From the NCBI RefSeq assembly GCF_004010325.2, contig NZ_SADR02000026.1, positions 1-64,000 of the forward strand: a stretch of DNA of 64,000 nt. Direction: 5' to 3'. This document shows, piece after piece, positions 50,752 through 59,746 of this stretch; within the stretch, counting starts at the first letter, position 1; every line of letters begins with the position of its first letter. The notes below the pieces were generated by a model that did not search any database, was not told the DNA's origin, and worked only from the letters and a program-made list of their open reading frames with translations. The translations under genes were made by a program, and so were the position numbers. This DNA is from Mesorhizobium sp. M00.F.Ca.ET.216.01.1.1 (GTDB taxonomy: Bacteria; Pseudomonadota; Alphaproteobacteria; Rhizobiales; Rhizobiaceae).

Positions 50752-51749
50752 TGGGCGTTCCTCGGGGTCACAGCGATGAATTCGTCCAGTTGCTGGCGTG
50801 ATCCGGCACCTTCCATCGGACCCTGCATGGTGACGTTGCGAGCGCCTGCGGCATTGGCATACTCCAGGGCTTTGAACACAGACATGCCGAGGCGGCGGCA
50901 AGCGACGTAAGCGCCGCCGAAGCAGTCGCCAGCGCCCGTCGGGTCGACCTCCGCTACCCTGAATGCCGGACAATCGACCCGCGAGCCGTCAGCGCCGAAG
51001 AATGTTGATCCGTGTTGGCCGCGTTTAAGGGCTATTTCTGTCACACCGCGGGCAAAGAGCGCGGTGATCGCGGCGGATTCACCATCAACTCCGGCTGCCA
51101 TGAACAATTCGTCGCCAGAGGGCAGAATAAGATCGGCGACATCGACGAGCCTGGCGAAGCGCTCTTGCGTCTGCCCGAGCCCGAGCAATTCCTTGCGCAA
51201 GTTCGGATCAAGTGAAACGGAGCCGCCGCGCCGCTTGATGACGCCGATGGCATAATCCATCGTCTCCCAGACAGACGGGATGGCAAAAGCACTACCCATG
51301 ACGTGCAGGTGTCCAGCCCGCGCGAAGAGCGCCTTCGCTTCAGCCGTCAGGCTCACCATGGCGGCCGCCGATTTTCCGATGTTGAAGACAAAGTCGCGCG
51401 AGCCGTCGTTGCGATAGCGCACAAACGCGCTTCCGGTTGGATAATCCCGGCTGACTGAGATGGCCGATACGTCCGCGCCGTCAGACAGCAGCCGTTCAAT
51501 GTTGATGCGGCCGAAATCGTCATCGCCAACCGAGGCAACAATTGCTGCCGAGCCGCCGATCTTGGCGCACTGGTCGGTAAAAATCGCTGGCGCGCCGCTC
51601 GGGTAGGGACCAACGAGCTCGATCGGCTCGAGAAAGCCGTCGCCGCGGCTTTTGGCCATTATCTCCACCAGGATCTCGCCGACGGCGACTGTCGGGCCTA
51701 GTGCGTCGGGTGCGAGCTTGGTCTGACTTGAAATCGCATCTGCGGGCAT
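50748..51749 (-). CDS. PfkB-family sugar kinase (tagatose/fructose-type)
   Basis: The 333-residue ribokinase-fold enzyme has VAVGEILVEIM and KIGGSAAIVASVGDDDFG in the N-terminal half and the catalytic, anion-hole motif DPTGAGDCFGGAYV near the C-terminus. It phosphorylates a ketose, most plausibly D-tagatose, before the GatZ-family step. It is the first gene of a tight four-gene operon (kinase, GatZ-like, two SDRs). Assignment to tagatose is by context; ribokinase-type specificity cannot be excluded. Confidence 0.83.
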   Translation of the reverse strand: MPADAISSQTKLAPDALGPTVAVGEILVEIMAKSRGDGFLEPIELVGPYPSGAPAIFTDQCAKIGGSAAIVASVGDDDFGRINIERLLSDGADVSAISVSRDYPTGSAFVRYRNDGSRDFVFNIGKSAAAMVSLTAEAKALFARAGHLHVMGSAFAIPSVWETMDYAIGVIKRRGGSVSLDPNLRKELLGLGQTQERFARLVDVADLILPSGDELFMAAGVDGESAAITALFARGVTEIALKRGQHGSTFFGADGSRVDCPAFRVAEVDPTGAGDCFGGAYVACRRLGMSVFKALEYANAAGARNVTMQGPMEGAGSRQQLDEFIAVTPRNAQ

Positions 51750-51982
51750 CGCACAACTCGGCTAGTGCACATCTCTTGGCGTTGCAGCACGCGCCTGTCG
51801 AAGGACACGCAGCCACAGCTGGCTGAATCCTGCTCGACAACGGGCCGAGATGGCCACGACAAGAATACGCGATGCTCCCCTCTGAAACGCACATTATCGG
51901 CGTTTGTATCTTTATGCAACATATTAATGGGAGGTATCTGACGAGCATCATGGATTTGGTCTCGGCAGCGCCCAATTTCAGA
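51750..51982. promoter_or_regulatory. Upstream region of polyol operon with TGCAACATA site
   Basis: This 233-base gap between the ROK gene and the kinase gene should hold the operon promoter. TGCAACATA (51915-51923), within an AT-rich block, matches in reverse TATGTTGCA at 54284-54292 upstream of the epimerase-family gene. A shared operator for the ROK protein is suggested. Confidence 0.4.
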
Positions 51983-53209
51983 TTAGCCTTCCTCTGCCTT
52001 TTCGAGTTCCGCCGTACCATCGGCGAAACGCGGGCTCTCCAAAGACAAATACCGCTGATGTAACATGCAGGCCGCACCAAAAGCGGAACCGACTGTTCCT
52101 TCGTCATTCATTGTGATCAATGGAAACGGGAAACTGGGTTCCTGTGTCGCGTGGATGTGTGCAGCGACCCTGGCAGCCATCAAAGGATAGAGTGCGGCGA
52201 CCGAACCGCCCAGCACGATCTTGTCGGCGTCGATGATTCGGCAAGTCTGTACCAGGCCTGTTGCCAAAGCCTTTGCCCACTCCTCGGCAATTGAGACGGC
52301 GCTAGGCAAGCGGTGTTGGACATCGGCAAGGAAGTTGCCGAATGTCGGATCACTGAGGGCAGAGGTCTTGCGGTACTCGGCCATAATGTTTTCAAGGCCG
52401 ATCAATTGTTCGAGATTGCGGCGCGACCCTGGCGCGTCGCTGACAATCAAATGGCCAATCTCCCCCGCTAGCCCACTGGCGCCGCGAAAAAGGTTGCCGT
52501 CAATGATGATGCCGCCGCCAACACCGCTTTCCATAACGAGAAAAAGCGTCACGCCGGAATGCACCTCGCTGCGCCCGTAGGTCGCGCCGATGGCGAATGC
52601 GTTGGCATCGTTCTCGGCAAGGACCGGAACGCGAATCGGCAGGGCGTCTCTCACCAACTCTGCGAGATGAACATTTCGCCAGCCGAGAAGAGGCGCCAGG
52701 CGGACGAAGCCATTCTTGTCCATCTGCGCCGGAGTTGAAACGCCAAGGCCTTCACATCGCTCCAGTTTTGACGCGGGAATAGATTGGAGAGCTAGCCTCA
52801 CGGCGCGATCGACCGCGGCCTCTACGTTGATCGATCGGCCATCAAACGGTTCCACATTCGTTGAAACGATATTGGTTCCAAGGTCAATCTCGACCGTACT
52901 GATATGCTCGACACCGATCTCGACCCCAAGGAAGAAAATAGCATCCGGCACAAGTTCTAGCTTAATGCCGGGGCGACCGGCTCGGGCATGGCCCGATTGT
53001 TCAGGCGGATCCTCAATTGCTTCGCGCACTAGGCCGTCAGCTGTCAGGCTGGCGATGATATGCCCCGATGAAGAGCGGTTAAGCCGTAACTTACGCGCAA
53101 GTTCGGCTCGACTGAGACGTCCAAACTGATGAAGGGCTCTGAGAGCCGCCACTTCATTGTTTTGTCGAATTCTGCGATTTGAACTGGCGGTCAGCGCCGG
53201 GTCATTCAC
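51983..53209 (-). CDS. ROK-family transcriptional repressor
   Basis: The 408-residue protein has an N-terminal winged helix (ALRALHQFGRLSRAELARKL, SSSGHIIASLTADGLV) and a ROK sugar-binding domain (FFLGVEIGVEHISTVEIDLG, LAENDANAFAIGATYG, GGSVAALYPLMAARV). The zinc-binding CxCGxxGCxE motif usual in ROK proteins is absent; the matching place reads SDAPGSRRNLEQLIG. It probably represses the polyol genes on either side and is released by a sugar. Candidate operators are described at 51915 and 54284. Confidence 0.87.
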   Translation of the reverse strand: MNDPALTASSNRRIRQNNEVAALRALHQFGRLSRAELARKLRLNRSSSGHIIASLTADGLVREAIEDPPEQSGHARAGRPGIKLELVPDAIFFLGVEIGVEHISTVEIDLGTNIVSTNVEPFDGRSINVEAAVDRAVRLALQSIPASKLERCEGLGVSTPAQMDKNGFVRLAPLLGWRNVHLAELVRDALPIRVPVLAENDANAFAIGATYGRSEVHSGVTLFLVMESGVGGGIIIDGNLFRGASGLAGEIGHLIVSDAPGSRRNLEQLIGLENIMAEYRKTSALSDPTFGNFLADVQHRLPSAVSIAEEWAKALATGLVQTCRIIDADKIVLGGSVAALYPLMAARVAAHIHATQEPSFPFPLITMNDEGTVGSAFGAACMLHQRYLSLESPRFADGTAELEKAEEG

Positions 53210-53374
53210 GGAGGTCTCTCCAGGTTACCTGCGGTCCGCAAGCCGAATGCAACCACAAGGCGCCCACTTGGTACACGCCGAGCAGGTGCGCAGCAACTGG
53301 CGCGATCTCATCGAATGTGCACCCCACACAGCCTCTGTTTTGTCGGACCGAAGCTGCGGCGAGCCCGCCCTCGA

Positions 53375-54259
53375 CTATGGGCGGGCGTTCGTCGCTCGCC
53401 GACGGACCGCCTCTTGCATTCTCAGGTCGATGAAGGCCTTGGCGTGTCTTGCCAACGGCATGTTTTCGGTCCAGGTGTCGCGCCATATGGCGCATGCGAG
53501 GGAAAGACCTTCATCGACCACGGCGCTGGAGAACGATTCAAAGGTGATGTCGCGATCGTAACCGATATCGAGCAAGGCATCGAAGATGCGATCGAAATCG
53601 ATCACACCGTCGCCGAGGTAGCCGCGATTGCTTTCTCCGATGTGAAAATAGCCGATCTTATCGCCGGCCAGACGAATAGCCGCCGCTGGATTCGCTTCCT
53701 CGATATTCATATGAAACGTGTCGAGATGGAGCGTGACGTGATCTGAGCCGGTCGCCTTGATGAAGTCGAGACCTTGGGCGGTGGTATTCAGGAGGTTCGT
53801 CTCGAACCGGTTGACAACTTCAAGGACCAGATCGACGCCAGCCTTGTTTGCCGCATCAGCTGTTTTTGCGATGGCGGCAATGCTGTTCTTGCGGCCGCGA
53901 TCACTCGGCATTGTCGAGTATTTCGTATGCGCGGAATACAGAATGCCCCCGAGTGTGGTGCCGCCGATGTCCCGCACCGCCGCGACTGCATTCGCGAGCA
54001 ATTCCTCACCGGCCTTGACGACAGCGTCGTCCTCGTTCGACACATCGGCGCTCAAGGGCAGGCCCATGGTGACGGCAATTTCGAGATCTAACGATTCAGC
54101 CTTCTTGGCGAGGCGATGGAGGTCGAACTTCTCGGGTCGAAGATAGGCAAATTCGATCAACCGGTAACCGCACGCGGCTGAATTTTCCATCGCTTCTTCG
54201 AGCATGGCCTGAGTGCCACCCCCGGTCCATACGAACGAATGAATGCCCAATCTGCGCAT
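53375..54259 (-). CDS. Ketose 3-epimerase (D-tagatose/D-psicose 3-epimerase family)
   Basis: The ATG at 54259 follows the very strong GGAGGAGGTG, giving 294 residues. This TIM-barrel protein keeps all four metal ligands of the family in context: EVVNRFETN, LDTFHMNIEEANP, YFHIGESNRGYLG and ITFESFSS. These match D-psicose/D-tagatose 3-epimerases, which interconvert ketohexoses at C3. With two polyol dehydrogenases and a kinase it would bring different ketoses to a common intermediate. It is 165 bases upstream of the ROK gene on the same strand. Confidence 0.88.
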   Translation of the reverse strand: MRRLGIHSFVWTGGGTQAMLEEAMENSAACGYRLIEFAYLRPEKFDLHRLAKKAESLDLEIAVTMGLPLSADVSNEDDAVVKAGEELLANAVAAVRDIGGTTLGGILYSAHTKYSTMPSDRGRKNSIAAIAKTADAANKAGVDLVLEVVNRFETNLLNTTAQGLDFIKATGSDHVTLHLDTFHMNIEEANPAAAIRLAGDKIGYFHIGESNRGYLGDGVIDFDRIFDALLDIGYDRDITFESFSSAVVDEGLSLACAIWRDTWTENMPLARHAKAFIDLRMQEAVRRRATNARP

Positions 54260-54745
54260 GTGCACCTCCTCCAAGACATAATTTATGTTGCACAGCACAA
54301 CAAAATATCGAAATTCACCTCATGTCAAGGCCATATGAGGTTGCGAAATGGGTCGCCCGTCCCTCTACCCGCGCAAAAAAGATTGACAGCTCAAAGGAAA
54401 GCGTTAATTTGTCTCATTAAACAACATATAAGTCTGGCAAAAAGACCAGACAAAAAAGACTAGACAGGAGGAGGATCCATCGAGCCGGCGCCTCGGGCGC
54501 GCGGCACTTCATATTTCGCCTGATGGCACCGTTCGATGTATTTTGTTCGGTGAACTGTGCGCGCTGACTGACCCACAAGGCTTGTGACCACCGTCCGGTA
54601 ATCGACGGTTTTCGAGAGCTCCAGGCAAGTGGGCAGGGAGGCGTTGGCCTGCCGCCGAGGGGAGAAGCCTCTTGCCGCAGGCTACGGGAGACTGCAGATC
54701 AAAGAGATCGAAGCGGTCGCTGCGTTACCGGGAAGGAGCCACTCA
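54260..54745. promoter_or_regulatory. Divergent control region of polyol genes
   Basis: The 486 bases between the epimerase-family gene and the AraC gene hold both promoters. They contain TATGTTGCA (54284-54292), a CAACATA copy at 54422-54428 and a well-formed plus-strand promoter (listed separately). The stretch around 54281-54440 is AT-rich. A purine-rich AGGAGGAGGATCC at 54466 is not followed by an ATG. Confidence 0.5.
54383..54410 (+). promoter_or_regulatory. Sigma-70-type promoter for AraC gene
   Basis: TTGACA (54383-54388) and TAATTT (54405-54410) are separated by 16 bases. The expected transcription start is near 54418, next to the CAACATATAAG block, so a repressor bound there would overlap the start. 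It points toward the AraC-family gene. Confidence 0.5.
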
Positions 54746-55702
54746 ATGAAGCCCGCTCTGAAGATCGTTCCGGACTTCGAAATGATCATATGTCCGCCGT
54801 CGGAATCGTTCCGCTGGAGCATGCATGACTATCCGTACTTCAAAGCCAAGTGGCATTATCACCCGGAATACGAGTTGCACCTGACGCGAACGACTTCGGG
54901 CGTCATGATGGTGGGAGATCATATCGGCAAATTCGCACCGGGCTGCCTGGTCCTAACCGGGCCGAACGTTCCGCACAATTGGGTCAGCGATATTGAACCC
55001 GGGAAGCTGGTTCGCAATCGCGATATGCTGATCCAGTTCAGCCGCGAATGGGCCGATCGTGTCACCAGTTTCTGTCCCGAACTCGGAACCATCCGGCCGC
55101 TCTACGACGACGCCGTCTACGGAGTAGAGTTTCGCGGTGCCACCGCCCTCGCTGGGCAGCGGCTGCTCGCACAGATCGGTGCCGCCCATGGTGCTGAGCG
55201 TGTGGTGCTCTTTCTGCAATTGATGATGACACTAGCCCGCAATCCCGGCGACCGCCGCAGGCTCTCGCGGCTGGCGCCCACCTCCGCGCAGGCGGAATTG
55301 CCGCCCGAACTCGACGTCGCAATGCGCTATATTCTGGACCACTACAGCGACGATATCGACTTGCCATTCGTTGCAAGGCTCTGCGGGCTGGAACCGCAGG
55401 CATTTTCACGTTTCTTCAAGCGGCAGACGGGTCATACCTTTGCCCGCTACGTCATCCTTGCGCGTATATACGCAGCCTGCTCACTGCTCACGCAGACGTA
55501 TCGGCCGATTACCGACATCTGCTTCGATGTCGGGTTCAACAACATCGCCAATTTCAACAGGCAGTTCTTCAAGATCTGCGGGCGCACGCCGTCGGACTAC
55601 CGGCGCAATGCTCACAAGATCGGGACCGAGGCGCGTGCCGATCCGTTCAGGGAGATCCGGGACTGGTCAGGCAGCGCGCGCATAGTCGGCGAAAAAGTAT
55701 AG
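54746..55702 (+). CDS. AraC-family transcriptional regulator
   Basis: The ATG at 54746 follows GGAAGGAG and gives 318 residues. An N-terminal cupin (KWHYHPEYELHLTRTTSG, GCLVLTGPNVPHNW) binds the inducer, and the C-terminal double helix-turn-helix is complete (DIDLPFVARLCGLEPQAFSRFFK, PITDICFDVGFNNIANFNRQF, GRTPSDYR). It is placed directly upstream of the ABC transporter operon on the same strand and probably activates it in response to the polyol. The longer frame from 54629 is rejected. Confidence 0.9.
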   Translation: MKPALKIVPDFEMIICPPSESFRWSMHDYPYFKAKWHYHPEYELHLTRTTSGVMMVGDHIGKFAPGCLVLTGPNVPHNWVSDIEPGKLVRNRDMLIQFSREWADRVTSFCPELGTIRPLYDDAVYGVEFRGATALAGQRLLAQIGAAHGAERVVLFLQLMMTLARNPGDRRRLSRLAPTSAQAELPPELDVAMRYILDHYSDDIDLPFVARLCGLEPQAFSRFFKRQTGHTFARYVILARIYAACSLLTQTYRPITDICFDVGFNNIANFNRQFFKICGRTPSDYRRNAHKIGTEARADPFREIRDWSGSARIVGEKV

Positions 55703-55844
55703 ATCGCCTGCTAACCACGCGTGGCAGGGGGGAGGGGCCTGCACTAAATTCATCGGAATACCCATGGGAGCGAGGCTGCAGACAACACCTGAAGTAGTGA
55801 TCATGCGAAGGCAGAACACAAAATTCTCGAAAGCGGGAGGATCC

Positions 55845-55904
55845 ATGTCGCTGAGCTTTAATCTCACCGCTGCCGCCGTGCCGCCGTCAGGGATTGGCCA
55901 ATGA
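55845..55904 (+). CDS. Possible 19-residue leader peptide
   Basis: ATG at 55845 follows GGGAGG with good spacing and encodes MSLSFNLTAAAVPPSGIGQ before a TGA. It ends 77 bases before a strong inverted repeat and lies upstream of the ABC operon, the arrangement of a translated leader. The codons show no run of one amino acid, so attenuation by a particular charged tRNA is not suggested. It may be chance. Confidence 0.3.
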   Translation: MSLSFNLTAAAVPPSGIGQ

Positions 55905-55980
55905 CGCCGCGATCGGTCGTTGGATATGCGACGGAGCCACTGCATTCGAGCGCATGGACTTGGATTTGCCTCCCAGGGCC

Positions 55981-56010
55981 GGCACCCGGGGAGTTCTCTT
56001 TCCGGGTGCC
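55981..56010 (+). terminator. Hairpin in ABC operon leader
   Basis: GGCACCCGG (55981-55989) pairs exactly with CCGGGTGCC (56002-56010) around a 12-base loop and is followed by ACTTTTC. It could be an attenuator, or the terminator of the AraC transcript; the T-run is short. Confidence 0.45.
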
Positions 56011-56159
56011 ACTTTTCAGGCAGGACGATTCGAAACGCATCGGCCTGAAACGGGTTTCGGTTATGTCCGGATGGCCAGGAGGCGCCATTCCTGAAGGGCA
56101 GGAACACGGCAGATCGCTGAATGAATAACTGAAATTTAATATCTGTTGGAGGAGTGAAA

Positions 56160-57593
<1,434 letters not shown>

Positions 57594-57600
57594 CAAAGCG

Positions 57601-57645
57601 AGCTTAGTATCTGGCCTGCTGCGAAGCGGCGGGCCAGATAAGCTT
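57601..57645 (+). promoter_or_regulatory. Intercistronic stem-loop after binding-protein gene
   Basis: ATCTGGCC (57609-57616) pairs with GGCCAGAT (57632-57639), continued inward by several pairs and outward by AGCTT/AAGCT (57601-57605 with 57640-57644) across a small bulge. No T-run follows. Such stem-loops between binding-protein and permease genes often protect the upstream message, giving excess binding protein. Confidence 0.6.
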
Positions 57646-57668
57646 GCCGCCTCGCGAGGTTCGTAAGA

Positions 57669-58628
57669 ATGTCGCGGATGATGCGCCTTCCAGGGGAGTG
57701 GTTCATGCGATCAAACAGAGCCGGCATGCGATCAAACAGAGTTGGCTTGCGATCCAACAGAGTTGGATGGCTGATGCTCGCCCCGACGATTGCGATCCTC
57801 GGGATCTTCGGCATCGTCCCATTTCTCTACGTACTCTATGTGGCTTTCCATCAATGGAATCCGTTCGGCGCAAATCCCTATATGATCTACAACGGCGCCG
57901 GCAATTTCCGCCGCCTCGTGTTCGACAGCGAGTTTCTGACCTCCATCGCGTTCACGCTGAAGTTCGCCTTTTTCGCCGTTTTTAGCGAAGTCATCCTTGG
58001 CTACCTTCTGGCTCAGCTGTTCATGCGGGAGTTTCCGGGCCGCGCTTTCTTCCGCACGATCCACACGCTGCCTCTGATCGTGGCACCGATCGTCGTCGGA
58101 TCGGTTTGGCGCCTGATGACAACGCCCAGCATCGGCATCATCCCGTATCTGTTGAAATCCTGGTTCGGCTACGACCTCAATATCGGTCGTGACGCGACCA
58201 TGGCCTTTGCGCTGACCGTCATCATGGATATCTGGCACTGGACGCCACTGGTGACGCTGACGCTGCTTGCGGCGCTGGTTTCGCTTCCCAAAGAGCCGTT
58301 CGAGCAAGCCCAGATCGACGGAGCCAACAGGTGGCAGATCTTTTGGCACGTCACCTTGCCGATGATCCGCCCGGCAATTCTGGCGACAGTCTTCATTCGC
58401 CTTATGGATGCGCTGCGCACCGTCGACGAGGTGTGGATGCTGACCGGTGGTGGCCCTGGAGCAGCGACGCGGTATCTTGGCCTGCACATCTGGAAGATCG
58501 TGTTTCCCAAGACCGACTACGGATACGGCTCGGCCACTTCGATCATCGTCCTGTACCTCACTCTGGTGATGTGCTGGCTGCTTTATGTCGCCCTTGTCGC
58601 CCGCCGCGGCCAGAGGAGAACGCCCTGA
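57669..58628 (+). CDS. ABC transporter permease, MalF-type
   Basis: The 319-residue protein has six membrane spans (LAPTIAILGIFGIVPFLYVLYVA first) and the EAA loop LPKEPFEQAQIDGANRWQIFWHVTLPMIRP that contacts the ATPase. The N-terminal cytoplasmic tail contains three consecutive seven-residue units MRSNRAG, MRSNRVG, LRSNRVG. Because each unit starts ATG, ATG or TTG, the true start could be 57669, 57705 or 57726. It pairs with the next permease, whose ATG overlaps its stop (TGATG). Confidence 0.9.
   Translation: MSRMMRLPGEWFMRSNRAGMRSNRVGLRSNRVGWLMLAPTIAILGIFGIVPFLYVLYVAFHQWNPFGANPYMIYNGAGNFRRLVFDSEFLTSIAFTLKFAFFAVFSEVILGYLLAQLFMREFPGRAFFRTIHTLPLIVAPIVVGSVWRLMTTPSIGIIPYLLKSWFGYDLNIGRDATMAFALTVIMDIWHWTPLVTLTLLAALVSLPKEPFEQAQIDGANRWQIFWHVTLPMIRPAILATVFIRLMDALRTVDEVWMLTGGGPGAATRYLGLHIWKIVFPKTDYGYGSATSIIVLYLTLVMCWLLYVALVARRGQRRTP
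57705..57767 (+). repeat. Triple 21-base tandem repeat in permease N-terminus
   Basis: Three in-frame units (57705-57725, 57726-57746, 57747-57767) of ATGCGATCAAACAGAG plus five variable bases differ at only a few positions. They encode (M/L)RSNR(A/V)G. The repeat looks like slippage expansion of the coding start. Confidence 0.9.
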
Positions 58629-59464
58629 TGCGTGCCAACCGCCCTGTGTATTCCATTCTCCTGTGGACCTTTCTCAGCCTGCTGACGCTGTTCCCGATCT
58701 ACTGGCTGTTCGTGATTTCCGTAAAGCCGGCCGTCGAACTGTTCACCACGCCGAGCGTTCTGCTCGAAACGGTTTACTGGAAGAACTATGTCAAGGTCCT
58801 CGGCGACGATACGCTGCGCCGCTACATGTTCAACTCCATCGTGATCTCGACCGGCAACGCGACGCTGGTGACCATTCTGGCGTTCATGGCCTGCTACGCG
58901 CTGTCGCGCTTCGATCTCGCAGGCAAAGAGAACATCTTCTTCTGGACGATCACCAACCGTATGGCGCCAGCCGCTGTATTCCTGCTGCCCTTCTTCCTGC
59001 TCTTCACCCAGGTCTTCGTCATAGGGGAGTGGAAGCTCTATGACACGCGGACGGGCATGATCCTCCTCTACTGCACTTTCAACCTTCCTTTTGCCATCTG
59101 GACGCTTAGGCCGACGATCGATGGTATTCCCAAGGAGTTGGACGAGGCAGCAACCGTCGACGGTGCCACAACGTGGCAGGTGATCCGTGAAGTGATCTTT
59201 CCCCTTGCCCGACCCGGCCTCGCCGTCACCCTGATACTGACTTGGGTATTCGCCTGGAACGAATTCCTGCTCGCCGCGACGCTCACAAGCTTCAACGCGC
59301 GCACGATCACCACCGGCCTGTCGGAATACGTGACGACGACCGGAACCGAATGGGGGGCAATGGCGTCCATTGCGATCATCACGCTTCTGCCAGCCCTGTT
59401 AATCTTCTCAGTTGTTCAGCGCCACATCGTGGCTGGTCTCACCTTTGGCGCGGTCAAGGAGTAA
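58628..59464 (+). CDS. ABC transporter permease, MalG-type
   Basis: The 278-residue protein starts at 58628 by the TGATG overlap. It has six membrane spans beginning ILLWTFLSLLTLFPIYWLFVIS, TPSVLLETVYWKNYVKVL after the first, and the EAA loop IPKELDEAATVDGATTWQVIREVIFPLARP. It forms the heterodimeric channel with the preceding permease. Upstream frame to 58331 is rejected because it lies wholly inside the first permease gene. Confidence 0.92.
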   Translation: MRANRPVYSILLWTFLSLLTLFPIYWLFVISVKPAVELFTTPSVLLETVYWKNYVKVLGDDTLRRYMFNSIVISTGNATLVTILAFMACYALSRFDLAGKENIFFWTITNRMAPAAVFLLPFFLLFTQVFVIGEWKLYDTRTGMILLYCTFNLPFAIWTLRPTIDGIPKELDEAATVDGATTWQVIREVIFPLARPGLAVTLILTWVFAWNEFLLAATLTSFNARTITTGLSEYVTTTGTEWGAMASIAIITLLPALLIFSVVQRHIVAGLTFGAVKE

Positions 59465-59468
59465 TGCC

Positions 59469-59708
59469 ATGGAGCATACGGTCGATCTTGATGAGGTGGA
59501 TGAAGAGGCCAACACCATTGTCGCAAGCCCCGAACGCACCGGTTTCCTGCCGATCGTGACCAACTGGTTCGACCGGATCTTTGTAGGCATCTATTTGTTT
59601 GTTGCGCTCGAATTGCTCTGGATGAGGTTCCTCGAACAGTCGATTCCGTTGGTGGCCTGCCATGTCCTGGCAGTCGCCTTGGGGGTGCTAATCGTCTGGA
59701 AGGGCTAG
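59469..59708 (+). CDS. Small two-span membrane protein of ABC operon
   Basis: The 79-residue protein starts at the ATG four bases after the permease stop. An acidic N-terminus (MEHTVDLDEVDEEANT) precedes two hydrophobic stretches (IFVGIYLFVALELLWMRFL and IPLVACHVLAVALGVLIVW). No domain is recognised. Its tight position between transport genes and dehydrogenase suggests an accessory transporter subunit of the kind seen in some rhizobial polyol operons, but this is inference only. Confidence 0.72.
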   Translation: MEHTVDLDEVDEEANTIVASPERTGFLPIVTNWFDRIFVGIYLFVALELLWMRFLEQSIPLVACHVLAVALGVLIVWKG

Positions 59709-59746
59709 GGCCTGCGGCTGGAAACGCGTAACGGGAGACGGAACAC

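Larger units (their letters stand above)
55703..56159. other. Leader region of ABC transporter operon
   Basis: No gene other than a 19-codon frame (listed separately) is supported here. The region includes an inverted repeat at 55981-56010 and the GGAGGAG ribosome site of the binding-protein gene. It looks like a long 5' leader or promoter region. Confidence 0.45.

Noticed and set aside
57705..57767. Short repeats as a CRISPR array
   Set aside because: Units are contiguous 21-base coding repeats with no spacers and are in frame in a permease gene.
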